Source: Trebouxia sp. TZW2008 (Eukaryota > Chlorophyta > Trebouxiophyceae > Trebouxiales > Trebouxiaceae). From it: a stretch of 64,000 bases of DNA. Positions within the stretch are counted from its first letter, which is position 1. Each line of letters starts with the position of its first letter. This document shows, one piece after another, positions 23,101 through 32,870 of the stretch. The stretch lies in NCBI GenBank assembly GCA_002118135.1, contig BDIU01000223.1:62001-126000 (forward strand). Reading direction: 5' to 3'. Made by a program: the position numbers and the translations under genes. The notes beneath the pieces were generated by a model. The model saw only the letters and a program-made list of their open reading frames with translations. It was not told the DNA's origin and ran no database searches.

Positions 23101-26100
23101 CTTTTGTCTTCTGTTTCACCTTGGCCTGAGATTCGTGACGTCGATCTATAACAGCATATCGCTGTGCATCACCTATGCAGGATTGGATGAACCGACTGCA
23201 GAAGCATCTTGATCTCTGCTTTTCCTGTGCAGTTTAAGTTGCACAAACTGAAGAATTAGCTTCTGTGTGCTTTGTACGAAATGCGTAGCTTGTGTATAGG
23301 ATGAAATGAACAAGGCTGAAGCGCTGCAAGTCAAGGTGGAGCATGACATCAACAACTCCACTGCAGCTGTGCAGCAAGCCGCCCAGAAGCTGCGCCGCAT
23401 CCAGCAGGAAGCTGCTGATCAAGCGGAAGCTGCCTGGCAGCAGCAACTTACAGAGCATGCAGCTGCAATGAAGCTGGAACAACAGCGGATACAAGCCGAA
23501 CAGGTCAGTCACCCACAGCACGCAATTGCATATGATATCTCATATACATTTCTGCCAAGTGATTGCATGGCGAAGTTTGATGCTGGGCCTTTCTAGTTGC
23601 AACTATATACATATATTCATGCTGAATTGAAAAGCTATGTTCTTCAATCATGAATAGTGTGCATTTTCTTGACTCAAATGTCATAGTCTGCATGCCTGAA
23701 TCAGCACACAACCTTTGCCTTACACAAAGAAAAGCCACATGGTTATTCATGGAGTGACTAAACCCTGATGCTTGTCATACAGGACGCTCACAAGGCTGTC
23801 TTACGTAAGGAGCTGGAGGCATGGCAGGCCCAGGAAGCTGACAGGGAAGCTGCTGAGGCAGCTGCCAGGGCGCAGCAGCAGGCTCTGGAAGCTGAGCGAG
23901 CAGCTGCCTGGCAGGCGGCGGAAGCTGTGAGGGAAGCTGCCAGGCAGGAAGAGCGAGCGGCTCGAGCTGCTGTCAACGATGGCCAAACGCTCTGCAGAAC
24001 TTTGCAGGCTGAAATCACACAGTAAGATTTGTTGTATGTCGGCCCCAACCCAAGTCTCTCATCCACATACCAATGAGCAGTCATAAGCAGGACCAAATCT
24101 CTCGTTCACAGACTAGTGATCAATTGTAAGCATGACTGATTGTGCTTATCCCCTCACTCCAAGCTGACGAGCTTGCTAGTTCTGGCCTTCAGAAGAAGTG
24201 TGTGTGCTGCATCACAGGTGCAAACTCAGGTGTCTACACAGTCTTGCAAACTGAGGCGGCATCTGCAAGGCAGGTCTTGATGCAGTACAATCTTCACTCT
24301 GACTTGCAGTAGCAGATGTACGCCCTGTCACAACATTCGCACGGTGCAAAGCATCCTGGAACGCTGCAGCTTGCGTCAAGATCACATACTGCGATGGGTG
24401 TCCAAAAGCAAGCAGGCATGTTGTTGCAGACTTCAGCGAGCTAGGAAGGGTCAACGGCGCATGGCACAAAGCACCCTGGAGCACTTGCATCAATAATTCT
24501 TTGCCTGATTCCTGGCTTGCATGCAATGAGTTGCCTGTTTTCTGCAGACTTCAGCAAGCTAGGCAGGCTCAGCGGTGCATGGTGCGTGTCACTCTGAAGC
24601 ACTGCTGCTGCGTCAATGATGTAGCAATGCAGGATCACGTATATTGTTGTTTTTTTTGCAGGTTTCAGCAGGCTAGAGAGGCTCAGCGGCGCATGGCACA
24701 AACCACCCTGGAGCAGTCAGAGCCTGTCCTGGCTAGACTGTCAGGCCTGGCCTCCATTGAGAGCACATACTATGTAGGGTGCCACAAGGCAACCAGACTT
24801 TTTGTTGCAGGCTTCAGCAGGCTAGAGAGGCTCACCTCCGCATGGCGCAAACCACCTTGGAGCAGTCAGAGCCTGTCTTAGCCAGGCTGTCAGATCAGGC
24901 CTCACTTGATGCTGCCCCTCAGACAAACTTTGAATTTACTCAGACAAGTCTTGAAGCTCAGATGGCTGATCACCAGATACCACAGGCAAGTTCTGTTGTC
25001 TTCCTGTTATAGTCAAGATCAGTACTGCACACTGCCTCTGCTTTTGATTAAATGCGCCTTTAGTTGAGTTCGCTACATGCTCATGTCAGTATGTGATGTG
25101 CTTGGCAGCACCTTTGGTCATAAACAGTGCTAATGCTTGCTGCTTGCCTTAATAAAGCATGTTGGGTGGTACAAAACAGCACTGGACGGTGGCATGCATA
25201 AATGTGCTCTGCTTCTTGGTTGGTATGCTATCATTTATGTTGACAGAAGCTGGACAGAACTGTAGCAACATGTGACAAGGTCACAGGTTGGCTGGTTAGC
25301 ATTTGTCAGTGGTTGAGTAACATCTTGACTCAAGAGCATAGCCCCCAAAGCATATAGCCAGGAGCTGTTATGTGTTCAGCGTACACTGACCCATGATACT
25401 GCTGTGTATATGCACCACGCCCTGAGTGTTGTCTGCAGGTTTGTCATGAGTGCAGCAGCTTAGTACGGCATGCTGAGTCAGCATCACATGACTGCAAGCT
25501 ACAGCAGCAGCGGCTGGAAGCCCTGAGGCAGGCGGTCAATCCTTACTCAGCTGAGGCGAGCCGCCTGACTCAACTCAGAGCTGAGAGCCAGCAGGCACTT
25601 GAAGTACTGCAGACTCAACAAACTGACTTGCAGCGACAGGTGATAGCTAGCACTTTGTAGCAGTTGCTTTTGCATTCTTGCAGGCTTGGCTGTGTCAAAA
25701 TCATCTTGCCTTTTGCCACTTGCATTGGCCAAGGTTTAGGGTTGTACGTTTGTGCTACTCACACCTCACACCCATACCACACCTGCAAGGTTATGTGTGT
25801 GCACTGCTAATTCTGTGACAGACTCTGCATGATGCTTGTGTCACATGCTGCTGCCTGTCATGCAGTCTGTGTGTGCAGCTGTTGCTGTGGCTGCGCTGCA
25901 ATGTCAGTGCACTCCCCAGCCGTACAAATGCTGCTCTCCACCACAACGCATGCAAGGAGGTTTGTTTGCTGCAAAGTGTCATCAGCTGTTGCTGGAGCTG
26001 CTCTGCAACGGAATGCATCTCAGATTCTGACATCACAGCATCATGATGTCATAGCACTGTTCAGACAATGCACGGGTGCAGGTTGGGATGTGGGGGGAGG

Positions 26101-28177
26101 TGGACAGGGGCCTGGGCCGTACAGGAGTACAGAGCTTTGCCCTGGAAGGGATTCTGGGCGAGCTCCAGGTTGCTATAAACTTCTGTTTCATTCATGTGCT
26201 GCATCAGCATTGGCTTGGATGTTATCCTATACATTCTGGGACTGTTATCTGTTCAGTCATGCGCTGCATCAGCGTTGGCTTAAATGAATTTTGGGACTGT
26301 TATATGTTCAGTCATGTGCTGCATCAGCATTGGCTTAAATGACACCCTATGCATTTCAGGACTGTTATATGTTCATCAGCTTGTGTCACAATGCTGTGTG
26401 ATGTCCAAGTGCTGCCAGGGCTGGATGTCAAACATTGAGCCCATGTGTTGCCTGAGTGCTGCATATCCATCAGCTTGCACCGCAATGCTGTGTGTTGTCT
26501 ATGCTGTGTGTTGTCTAAGCTGTGTGTTGTTTATGCTGTGTGTAACCAATGCTGTGTGATGTCCAAGTGCTGCCAGGGCAAGCTGGATGTCAAACACGGG
26601 CCCATGTGTTGCCTGAGTGCTGTACATCCATCAGCTTGCACCACAATGCTGTGTGTTGTCTATGCTGTGTGTTGTCTATGCTGTGAGGGGTGTGTGTTGT
26701 CTATGCTGTGTGTTGTCTTTGCTGTGAGGAGTCAATGCTGTGTGTTGTCTCAGTTCTGCCAGGGCAAGCAGAATGTCAAACATAAGCCGTTGTGTTGTCA
26801 GAGTGCTGCACATTCATCAGCTTGCATGAAGCGCCGTGTGACATCTGATGCTGCCAAGACAAGCCAGAGGTCAGAAACCACACTCTGTTCTGTTCGTTCT
26901 GTTAAGTGCTGCATGTTGATCAGCTTACATGACAATGATATCTTCTGTCTGAGTGTTGTCAGGTCCAGCTGTGTGTTAGTTGGTTCGCATCACGCCTGTA
27001 TCTGTTGTGTGTGCCTGCAGGAGCTGACCAGCAGGTATCTGAAGCAGCTGAGCAGTGGTACCAGCCTTAGCCTGGCCGCCTCCAGGCCTTCCACCAAGAC
27101 TGGAGCAGCAGAGATTGAGCGCATCACAAAGGTATCCTGCTTGTTGCTGGCTCGCTGTTCATCAATCAACTGGTCTGTATGAGCATGGCTTTTACGCCTG
27201 GCAATCTTGGCGCCAGCAAACATCAGATTCTATACTGTGCATCAGAAATGGTAATGACCCATAAGCGCTCATACACTGAAAGTTTAGCTGACTAAGGTCA
27301 GCCTAACAAGCCAGTCTACGATTACAACACAGCTTTGTGTTTTGGGTGGTTGCAGAGTGTGCATGTGTGGAGCGAGGGAGGGCTGAAGGAGCGCTCCATC
27401 AGGCAACTGAGCGGGGGTGAGCGGCGCCGCGTTGCCCTGGCCCTAGCCCTTGGCTTTGCTGACCTAGTCTCTGGCAGAGGCAGACTACGCTGCAACCTCA
27501 TCGTCCTTGACGAGGTGTGTGTCTCTGTATTCCACACACTTGTTTGTTGTCAAGGGCTGCCTTGCTCTGCAATCTCATTGTAAGTGACAACGTGCATATC
27601 AATGCATTACAACTAGTCTTTGCCTAAGGTTTTGCTGACTTGGTGTCTGGCAGAGGCAGGCTACACTGCACCCTCATTGTCCTTGATGAGGTGCGCGACA
27701 CTGTGTTGTATGCTGTCACAGATTTTGTGCATAGTTTTCATGCATCTCAGCAACGCATTCGACCACTGAGTGGTGTAGGCTCCTGTCAAAATGTGCATAT
27801 AAGGAAGGCAGCAAAAGCAATATGCGATTTTGTGTTATGAACAAAACAGCTGTTGAGGTAATGATTGAGCCTTGTAGGTGCTGCAGCAGTTGGATGGAGA
27901 AGGCAAGGTCACAGTGAGCACAGTGTTGCAATGGCTGCAGCAAGTACAACATGCAGTATGAGCAACACAACTGGAATTGAATGGTATTGGCTTGCAGGTG
28001 CTTCAGCAGTTAGATGGAGAAGGCAAAGTTAGGGTGAGCACAGTGTTGCGCGGCCTGCCACATAGTACGATCTTGGTGGTGGGACAGGCTGACTCACACC
28101 TGGCTCAAGCCTTTGACAATGTCGACGTAGTTGTCAAGCGCAATGGCTGTGCCACCGTTCAGAAGGCCTTGGATTAA
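14155..28177 (+). CDS. Fused SbcD/Mre11-like nuclease and SbcC/Rad50-like zinc-hook ATPase
   Basis: Twenty-three exons, all in phase, about 1366 aa: 14155-14434, 14604-14805, 15116-15215, 15620-15770, 16233-16386, 17096-17169, 17570-17721, 18270-18358, 18866-19022, 19890-20011, 20407-20581, 20931-21101, 21272-21924, 22320-22437, 22844-22990, 23300-23503, 23783-24021, 24811-24985, 25439-25639, 26082-26168, 27021-27131, 27356-27514, 27998-28177. The N-terminus is Arg/Ala/Ser-rich (organelle-type). Phosphoesterase motifs: SDLH (60-63), GDFWH (94-98), GNHD (127-130), AHAD (190-193), GHYH (223-226). The ATPase starts near 370: ESNGAGKS Walker A (427-434), FHGQADITALLE, Gln/Ala-rich coiled-coil arms, CxxC zinc hook (C895, C898), VQSFALEGILGELQ, LSGGE signature (1272-1276), LIVLDE Walker B (1302-1307). 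SbcC and SbcD are normally separate subunits of a DNA-end and hairpin-processing nuclease; here the phase-0 junction 17721/18270 joins them. Exons 18 and 20 are the least certain. The 18th intron (24986-25438) starts with GC. Confidence 0.82.
16056..16580 (+). repeat. Partial copies of fusion-gene exon 5 on both sides of it
   Basis: The 5' end of exon 5 with its acceptor (gtgcagtgtcaagagg...) is duplicated, diverged, at about 16056-16110. Its 3' end with donor context (cccact/agacctggagccgcgccattt... acgtaagctc) is duplicated at about 16488-16580. The real exon, 16233-16386, lies between them. Confidence 0.75.
17439..18015 (+). repeat. Partial copies flanking fusion-gene exon 7
   Basis: The acceptor and first ~60 bases of exon 7 are repeated upstream at about 17439-17505 (gtggtggtgcccgctgt...attgctgctagtga). 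The last ~95 bases plus the donor are repeated downstream at about 17915-18015 (ggcagtagccttgct...ctgcttcgg before gtgag). The intact exon is 17570-17721. Confidence 0.8.
18490..18545 (+). repeat. Partial copy of fusion-gene exon 8 end with donor
   Basis: The sequence cagctgga..ttgaaaggctatggccccttcag before gtgca repeats the end of exon 8 (18310-18362) about 180 bp downstream, donor included. Confidence 0.8.
18596..18632 (+). repeat. Trinucleotide microsatellite (GGT)n(GCT)n
   Basis: Uninterrupted ggtggtggt then gctgctgct repeats in the eighth intron of the fusion gene. Confidence 0.9.
19112..19267 (+). repeat. Two diverged copies of the Walker A exon end
   Basis: The end of exon 9 (coding ALVMAPLWCLTGKSDARTE, 18965-19022) recurs at about 19112-19170 (LVMAPVWCLTGKS) and about 19210-19267 (atggcccctctgtggc...gtcagaacagag). 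The last copy is followed by a GT that overlaps the terminus of a MITE-like element. Confidence 0.8.
19268..19445 (+). mobile_element. MITE-like element, copy 1
   Basis: About 178 bp including flanking TA. The ends are imperfect inverted repeats: tacagtaaacccttcttaca at the left and the reverse complement of tacagtaatgtctctttgta at the right. Internal repeats of the type gtaagggcaat and tgtaaggacaa are followed by ttctgactgcagtg. Similar copies are at 41180, 41643 and 59485. TA flanks and CAGT ends resemble pogo/Tigger-type elements (inference); no transposase is present. Confidence 0.7.
19700..20175 (+). repeat. Partial copies flanking fusion-gene exon 10
   Basis: A fragment of the exon 10 beginning (gggttga.aagcagtgaggtgctgcatg) lies upstream at about 19705-19740. 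The exon 10 end (cagcctttcc...cccaccatcaaagc) recurs downstream at about 20083-20172. The intact exon is 19890-20011. Confidence 0.65.
24330..24985 (+). repeat. At least five tandem copies of fusion-gene exon 18
   Basis: A unit coding (L/F)QQAREAQRRMAQTTLEQ with a preceding acceptor recurs. It is degenerate near 24335, then at about 24429, 24546, 24661 and 24811. The 24661 and 24811 copies extend through SEPVLARLS. Only the 24811 copy continues to a plausible (GC) donor in phase with the next exon. The unit is coiled-coil-like, so using more than one copy would change arm length only if suitable donors exist. Confidence 0.8.
26190..26370 (+). repeat. Intronic tandem repeat, ~60-70-bp unit, three copies
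   Basis: Three copies share tcatg(t/c)gctgcatcagc(a/g)ttggctt...gggactgttat(a/c)tgttcag, in the intron after exon 20. Confidence 0.75.
26385..26830 (+). repeat. Intronic minisatellite, ~180-bp higher-order unit
   Basis: About 2.5 copies of gatgtccaagtgctgccagggc...catgtgttgcctgagtgctg...catcagcttgca carry nested runs of gctgtgtgttgtctat. No exon was recognised inside. Confidence 0.75.
27628..27960 (+). repeat. Decoy copies of fusion-gene exon 22 end and exon 23 start
   Basis: 27628-27693 repeats the end of exon 22 (GFADLVSGRGRLHCTLIVLDE and its donor). 27879-27960 repeats the start of exon 23 with its acceptor (VLQQLDGEGKV). The intact exons are 27356-27514 and 27998-28177. Confidence 0.85.
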
Positions 28178-28189
28178 TTCCAATAAGCC

Positions 28190-28560
28190 AAACATAGCTG
28201 ATATCTTGGGTCATAGTGCCACTATTGTATGGGCTGTGGCATAGCAATCTTGGAATTTCGACAGGCTGGCTGATACCTCGTTGATATCTTTGACAATGTT
28301 GACATAGCTGTCAAAGGCAATGGCTGTGCCACCATCCAGAAGGCCTTGGACTAGAATAAGTTCCAGTAAGCCACACATAGCTGGTGTCTTGGGTCACAGT
28401 GCAATTGCATGGGCTATAGCACAGTCTTGGTGGTCGGACAGGCTAACTCACACCTTGCTCGAGCTCTAGCCAATCTTGGCGTGGGAGTCAAGCTTGACTC
28501 CAGTATACTTAAGTATACTGGATGTGCCACCACTCAGAAAGCCTTAGACTAGTTCAACAA
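28190..28560 (+). repeat. Two diverged downstream copies of the fusion gene's last exon
   Basis: Segments ending gctgtgccaccatccagaaggccttggacta and atgtgccaccactcagaaagccttagacta repeat the end of exon 23 and its 3' flank (agccacacatagctg...cttgggtcatagtg). The unit is about 180 bp. Neither copy is open in frame. Confidence 0.8.
28485..28521. repeat. Two adjoining perfect palindromes
   Basis: 28485-28500 (gagtcaagcttgactc) and 28500-28521 (a 22-bp perfect palindrome centred on cttaag) abut inside the third copy of the terminal exon, where the other copies have unrelated sequence. Confidence 0.85.
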
Positions 28561-29076
28561 TAGCCACACACACTTGATGTTTTGGTGTGCTATAGGCATA
28601 GGTTGAGTAGTGTTTAGCTGTAGCTGCAGCTTGGATCAGAGTAGACAGAAGCAATATTAACATTTTTTATTCAGCTAGTTATTCTGGCGTTTGTGGCCGT
28701 TGTTAAGGCTGACTGTGCTAAGTCATCCAGTGGCAAGCAGCGCAACTGAGGTGCCGCAATGCATGCATAGTTTTTCGCAAGCTCTGCTGTTTGGCTATCA
28801 GGCTGGAGAGATACTGTTAGTTAATCATGTTTCAACATGTGTACACTCGGAAGCAAGCGTTTGCTCAACGCTTTCCTTTTTCATTCAGAAATAATAATGG
28901 TGCCCGTTCACTCGGGATGTCGCGTTGCATATGGCATATTCGCAATTGCACAAAGGATCACAGCAGCTGCTGAAACAGTCAAAGCTGAAGGCAAAATGCC
29001 TTGCGAAGGTTTGCTGAAAGACATAATCTAATGGAGAAACAGTCTAATGATGTACTGGATCCATGTATGAGAGTCA

Positions 29077-32000
29077 TCAGGATGTCTCATGGCCTTGGCT
29101 AAGACAGGCCTGGGCTGCAGCATAGGCGGCCCTCAACCCCTTGGAAGGCTTTTTGGCTAGAATGCCTGATGCCCATGACCTGACTGCGCTCTGTGAGACT
29201 GAGCTCACAGTCTTGTCACCAAACCATGTGACAAACACCTTGCCAGGCGTGTGCTTGACCTCCCGACGCTGTGTGCTAGTAGGTGTTGCCACCTGAACAT
29301 CAGAAAAACATGATCAGCACAGCACCAGGAAGAGGATCTGCAAATGGGACACTGCAAGTTCATCAATGCTTTGACAGCAAGCAATTACAATACAGCTCAG
29401 ATTGCTGCTCAAAGCAAGTTACTGGCTCAGACTGTGCCGATGCTGAGGTCAGAGACAAGGAATGAAGTTATCGCTTGATCAACAACTCAGGAGCAAGTGA
29501 TACAGCTTTGAAAGCTGCTCACCTCAAGCCAAAAGATTACAATAGACACATGCTAAAGTCAAAGCCATCGACAGTGAATAGCAGAATGTCTACCTTGGCA
29601 GGCCACCAGGGGGATGAGCCAAACTTGACCCAGACCGTCTGACCCTCTCTGTAGCGCTGAGTGGGTCTCCTTCTTCCCTCTCTGGGAGGTGGGGGTGGGG
29701 ATGGGGGGTCCTGGCCAGGGCCCAGTGGCACCTCTTCTTCTTCCTCTCCTGCCTCAGGGGCCTCAGCTGCTTCTGGCTCAGCAGCATTGCCATGTGGTGC
29801 AGCTGGGTCAGGATCCACAGCTGGGGCAGCGGCTGCAGCTGGGCCAACCTCTGCTGCAGCAAGCTCTGCAGCTGTGGCACCCTCTGCAGCATCAAGTGCT
29901 GCAGCTGTGGCAGCCTCTGCAGTCTGGGCAGGAGGTGCAGCTGTGGCACCCGCTACAGCTGTGAGGGCCTCTGCAGCTGTGGCTGCAGGAGGGTATGAGC
30001 CAGAGACTGCCGGAGGTGATGCGTTAAATGCAGCCTTGAGGGCTGCACCTGCATCTGCCTCCGCATCAGCTGCCTGGGGGACCACCTTTTGGTCTGCAGA
30101 TGGCAAAGGGTCTGTGTCGCCTGATCAAGTGGCAGCCTTATTAAAATGTTCTCGCAAATGCAGAAACGAGGTATTCAGGAGATCTTGGCAGTAGATGTGA
30201 CACCAGAAATGCTTGAGGCTCTGCAGCAACGGTTTGGCGCTCTTCTCAGCAAGGGGAGGCATTGCAGCTGCGACCGATGCTGAGCCTGCTTTCAATGCCT
30301 TACCACAAGTGACCGCATGTGGATGTATGGGGCTGTTGAGTACAGCTGCATTTGCACTGATGTGTGCATCAAGGGCTGCATGTGCAGCTGGCACCTGTGC
30401 TGCAATCAAACTTGGGGCTGCGCAGCTGGCTACAGCAGGGGCAGAAGGGGGCAGGGCACCTGGCAGCAGCCCTGAAGCTGAGCTACAGGCTGCATCAGGG
30501 CTTTGCATGTACCCCACCGGGGCAGCTGAAGGGGCAAAAATTGTATGAGCGGTTGAAGCCACTGGCAGGCCAGCTGACAAGACAGCTGCACTAGGGCCAA
30601 TCCCAGGCTCTGAGGGCAGGGCTGCGGCTGCAAGGGCTGAATTTGGAAGCGCTCCATCTGAAGGAGCCCCAGTCAAAGCAGATGAGGGGTCCTGGTCCCT
30701 CCTGCTGTGCCCTGCATGACGTCTGGCAGGGACGTGCCTCTTCTTCTCAGGCATGCCATCCTCGTCTGCACCACACTTATGCTTGCCCAAAACCTTCTTG
30801 GATGCGGCAGCTGCACCAGGCTGCTTGCGCCTTGGTTCGCTCTTGGACTTGCCCTTCTTCTGCTTCTCCTCCTGCTGTGCCTGCTGTGGCACTGCAGGGT
30901 TCAAGGCGGCCTGCTGCTGCAAGTCCTCCTTTTGCTGCTGCTGGTCCAACTTCATGTTAGCCTCATAATGCAGCCGCTGAAGCTCTGAGCCATGCTCAAC
31001 TGCATCTGAGAAGGGATTGGAATCTGTATGCCTTGCAGGCTGAGCCTCTGTGCCCATTGCATTGGCAGCAGTCTTGCGCAAGAAGAACCCCAGCACTTCT
31101 TGATCCATGTCAGGTTCCCACTCCATATCATCTGTGCACAAGTCCACACCAGGCTCCCAACATGCATCCAGTGGCTGGCTGTGGTCTGCTGCAGCAGCAA
31201 ATCCTGTGGCTGTAGTTGCGGGGCTGGCACTTGGGGCTTGGTCATTGTAGTCAGTAGCAGCGCTGACATTGGAGTCGAAAGGCACCAACCGATCCAGGGT
31301 GTTGTCCAAGTCCATGGGACTATCCCAGGAGTTGTCAGTGTAATTGCCACTGCCACCGCCACCAACACCGCTGCCACTGCCATCACCCTTGACTGGACTT
31401 GGGCCAGCTGTATTGCTAGTGTTGACCAAAGTTGCACCAGCTACAGCTGTCTGACTGGTCAGTGTGAGGGCCAGGTCTCTTGGCTCTCTGGGCTGAGTAC
31501 TACCAGCTGCAGTGATATCAGCTGATCTGTGGGCAGGGCTTGCTCCGTGAACAGCATGCTGTTGCATGACAACAGGCATACTGTCAATGCTGTTCATCTG
31601 AGCATTATGGCTATTGACATGATGTCCTGTATGGCTGTTTGGGTGAAAGGGCGCAGCTTCTGCGTTTAACGGCCTGGCTGACGCTGGTGGCAGCAGGCCG
31701 GATGGAGGTAGCAAATGGCCAGCAGGGTGTGTGGCTGATGGTAGCTGCCGATAAGCTGCATGCTGCAGCAATGGTGTTGCACATGGGCGGTGGTTCTGCA
31801 GAGCTGCAGTGGTGGGGTTGCTCTGGCTGAGGTGAACGCCTGGCCTTGGGCCCCTTGGCAGCTGGCCAAAGTAAGTCGTGCCAGGCATGTTACCAAAGGA
31901 AGTCATGCTGGCGTCAGGACCTGCAGTCAGAGCAATGCTATCAATAACAAGAGGCAAGGAAGTAGAGTAAGACCTTTGATATTTTGCAACAAAGGCGGCA

Positions 32001-32870
32001 GCGCACCGCACAAAAGGCAGAGAAAAGCAGAGTGAGACCTTTGACCGTTTGTAGCAATGACGCGGCACAGCGCACAGGATTGCGCGAGATCAGGTTGATT
32101 GCAGATTGGAAGTCACAGTGCAAGCAACAAACATGAAATTGACGAAGGGCAACAAAAAGACTACTACTCGCGCCAGGCATATAAGCTGAGAGTACGCTTG
32201 TGTGCTCATCACAGTCTGCAAAATTACCTGTCAAGGGCCTGCCGGCGTCAGCAGGAGTTAGCATGTGCTGCACATGAGGGTCACACCATCCAGCTGCACG
32301 GTCGCCCATGCCCTCCATCTGGTTGACACGAGTGTCAATAACTGTCGGGCCACCGTACGAGCCCCTTGGCAGCTGGCCAAAATGCGTGAATTGTCGCATT
32401 TGTGACTGTGGACCTGCAGCCAGAACAGCATTGTCAACCACATCAGGCAGGAATGAGCAAGACAAGCCTCTTGGCAGCTGGCTTAAGTGGGTGAATTGGC
32501 GCATGTGTGGTGGTGAACCTGCAATCAAAGTGCTGTTGTCAATAACATCAGGCAGGCAAGATCAGTCAGAGTAGCGGTGTCAACAACATCAGGCAGGAAA
32601 GAGCAGCCTAAGTTGGTGTTAAGAATACCAGGCAGGAAAGATCAATCTGCAGAAGGAAAGCTGCATTAGCCTTGCTTCAGCTTGCAAAGTTGGTGGAAAG
32701 TGTAATTTCGAAGGAGGCGTGAAGCATGAGAGCATGACGAAAGGCAAATCATGACGATAAGCACATAATGACATTATGGCATTTGAGCAATGGAACGAGC
32801 TTGTTCTTGGACTGCACTTTGAAAACTCACCTGCTTGGGCACTGCCAGCAGCAGCATAATACGATGGCAT
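29077..32870 (-). CDS. PWWP-domain protein with long low-complexity N-terminus
   Basis: Minus-strand exons 32870-32831, 32413-32228, 31920-30304, 30093-29594 and 29292-29077 give 852 aa, in phase. PWWP domains bind methylated-histone nucleosomes and DNA, so a chromatin role is expected. The domain is at the C-terminus: GQTVWVKFGSSPWWPAKV ends exon 4 and continues in exon 5 as PGKVFVTWFGDKTVSSV. Preceding it is about 170 residues rich in Ala, Pro and Glu. The large third exon is Ala/Gln/Ser-rich with a basic, nuclear-localisation-like patch (KKGKSKSEPRRKQ, KHKCG, EKKRHVPARRH). The N-terminus starts MPSYYAAAGSAQ. Exons 2 and 3 begin with related sequence (FGQLPRG) and exon 2 is symmetric phase 1-1. 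The in-frame upstream stop TGA supports the start. The exon 3 end was chosen at the strong GTAAGG donor. Partner or histone mark cannot be inferred. Confidence 0.75.
31850..32660 (-). repeat. Repeated exon-start unit in the PWWP gene
   Basis: The sequence coding MRQFTH(F/L)xQLPRG with its acceptor occurs at 32413 (exon 2), about 32518 (unused copy) and, more diverged, 31920 (exon 3). Additional fragments (ttcctgcctgatgttgttgaca on minus) extend to about 32660. Confidence 0.8.

Larger units (their letters stand above)
28178..29076. other. Convergent 3' region, fusion gene / PWWP gene
   Basis: It contains the terminal-exon copies to 28560 and the double palindrome. From 28600 to 29076 there is one unexplained open stretch on the plus strand (to 29031) without a start or splice context I trust. 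Confidence 0.4.

Noticed and set aside
16056..28560. Reading each duplicated exon fragment as an additional coding exon of the fusion gene
   Set aside because: Most fragments lack one splice site or break phase. The single chain of exons reported keeps phase throughout.
28690..29031. Plus-strand open stretches between the fusion gene and the PWWP gene, including one ending near 29031
   Set aside because: The amino-acid composition is plausible but I found no start, splice partners or motif to support a gene.
29661..31525. Long plus-strand ORFs opposite the PWWP gene
   Set aside because: They are Ala/Ser/Gly/Leu-rich antisense shadows of the low-complexity exons. The minus strand carries the PWWP domain and consistent splice phases.
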